Below, in pieces: positions 5,614-5,985 of a stretch of DNA of 5,985 nucleotides (position 1 is the stretch's first letter; each line of letters starts with the position of its first letter). The notes below the pieces were generated by a model that worked only from the letters and a program-made list of their open reading frames with translations, made no database searches and was not told where the DNA came from. The position numbers and the translations under genes were made by a program. The DNA lies in NCBI GenBank assembly GCA_005879245.1, contig VBLA01000057.1:1-5985 (forward strand), in the 5' to 3' direction. This stretch comes from Deltaproteobacteria bacterium. GTDB lineage: Bacteria > Desulfobacterota > Binatia > DP-6.

Positions 5614-5781
5614 TTCGGCACGGCCACGATCCGGCGGTGCGAGCTGCCCGCGGAGTACGTCGTATGGCTCGTGATCGGTAGGGGGCGGCTGCGCGATCGC
5701 TCGATTCGCGAAGCCGTTCGGCATCTTGACCTGGTGCGGCCGACGAGCGGCGGCCGCCGGGAGACGGTGAGCGGGAGCGCC
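5614..5781 (+). pseudogene. IS4-family transposase N-terminal domain fragment
   Basis: The frame from 5614, just after an in-frame TAG at 5611-5613, reads GTATIRRCELPAEYVVWLVIG and then RDRSIREAVRHLDLV. This matches the N-terminal domain of IS4-type transposases, which in E. coli IS4 has GTVTLRRRRLP, MVWCIVGMAL and NRLDIML in the same order. Similarity fades after TVSGSA (about 5781); beyond that the frame stays open but reads as R/P/A-rich noise. The first roughly 45 residues and the whole DDE catalytic region are absent, and no suitable start codon is present, so this is a dead remnant. No flanking target duplication or matching end was found in the window. The family call is from memory of the IS4 sequence. 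Confidence 0.72.
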
Positions 5782-5884
5782 CGCCCGGCTCTACCCCAAG
5801 GAGCACCCGCACCTCGATCCCGGCGTTGTCGTCGAGCACCCCCATCTCGACGGCGTCTTCGCGTGGATCGCGGCGCAACAGTAG
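5771..5884 (+). pseudogene. Short coding tail with duplicated EHPHLD motif (unidentified, truncated)
   Basis: Between TGA 5768-5770 and TAG 5882-5884 this frame encodes 37 residues, including ARLYPKEHPHLD, PGVVVEHPHLDGVFAWIAA and a final QQ. It has no good start codon. Third positions are about 85% G/C. EHPHLD is repeated 11 codons apart, and the two 18-nt copies (5801-5818, 5834-5851) differ only at three synonymous third positions, which argues that this frame was once translated. It may be the 3' end of a gene cut by the adjacent IS4 remnant, or part of that remnant in a shifted frame (ARL can align with the QARxRLG of IS4). No family is recognised. Confidence 0.35.
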
Positions 5885-5985
5885 TCCGCATCCGATCTGG
5901 CTCAGCGCCCGCCACGCGCTGCTCGCCATGGGGTGCCCAATCCGCTAACAAGGCAGAGTACCTCCATGTCGGAAAGGGAGCACCC

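Noticed and set aside
5564..5929. Minus-strand frame starting MASSAWRALSQIG, a possible new gene
   Set aside because: No ribosome-binding site precedes it. It runs antisense through the IS4 fragment and the large inverted repeat, and the EHPHLD repeat differences would be nonsynonymous in this frame. The second half is R/S/P/A-rich noise.
5938..5955. Integron attC-like core (CCGCTAACAAGGC)
   Set aside because: It resembles a core-site sequence only loosely. No partner core or paired stem is visible within the window.
5966..5985. Possible start of another + strand gene at ATG 5966 (MSEREH)
   Set aside because: Only six codons are visible before the window ends, and the purine-rich sequence upstream is not a convincing ribosome-binding site.

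Overview
The window comes from a high-GC Gram-negative bacterium. By eye it is roughly two-thirds G+C, with strong G/C bias at third codon positions. The gene content is envelope lipid trafficking: a MlaC/HpnM-type periplasmic lipid-binding protein, a MlaA/VacJ outer-membrane protein and an HpnN-type RND exporter. This fits a hopanoid-making proteobacterium or relative (Deltaproteobacteria-like lineages such as Myxococcota/Desulfobacterota, Binatota or Rokubacteria-type soil bacteria). No marker gene settles the phylum, so this is inference.

Layout. Bases 1-113 hold a possible 3' end of an upstream + strand gene. Bases 114-265 hold a leader with a well-placed Shine-Dalgarno in front of a 13-codon mini-ORF and a TTGACA box. 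Bases 266-859 (+) encode a MlaC/HpnM-like protein. It converges, with only 3 bp between stop codons, on a minus-strand gene set read from right to left: an exported alpha-crystallin (Hsp20-like) protein (5405-4872), a small exported four-cysteine protein (4875-4567), MlaA (about 4446-3580) and HpnN (3583-863). Two of the three junctions are ATGA stop/start overlaps; the third is a gap of roughly 105-120 bp with a hairpin. A candidate sigma70-type promoter (TTGACG...TACTAT or TATCGG) lies at 5457-5486, just upstream of the first gene.

Bases 5487-5985 have no intact gene. They hold a poly-A/T tract, two tandem copies of a 16-bp unit, a perfect 13-bp inverted repeat followed directly by a second hairpin with a T tract, a fragment of an IS4-family transposase N-terminal domain (5614-5781), and a decayed or truncated coding tail (5771-5884) with an internally duplicated EHPHLD motif. 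Nothing convincing was seen in 5885-5985.

How the genes may work together (inference). HpnN would move lipids (hopanoids or phospholipids) out of the inner membrane, the MlaC/HpnM-like protein would carry them across the periplasm, and MlaA would act at the outer membrane. The two upstream exported proteins, one an apparent periplasmic small-heat-shock-like chaperone and one disulfide-type, are translationally coupled to each other and may be accessory factors. That pairing is the least familiar part of the window.
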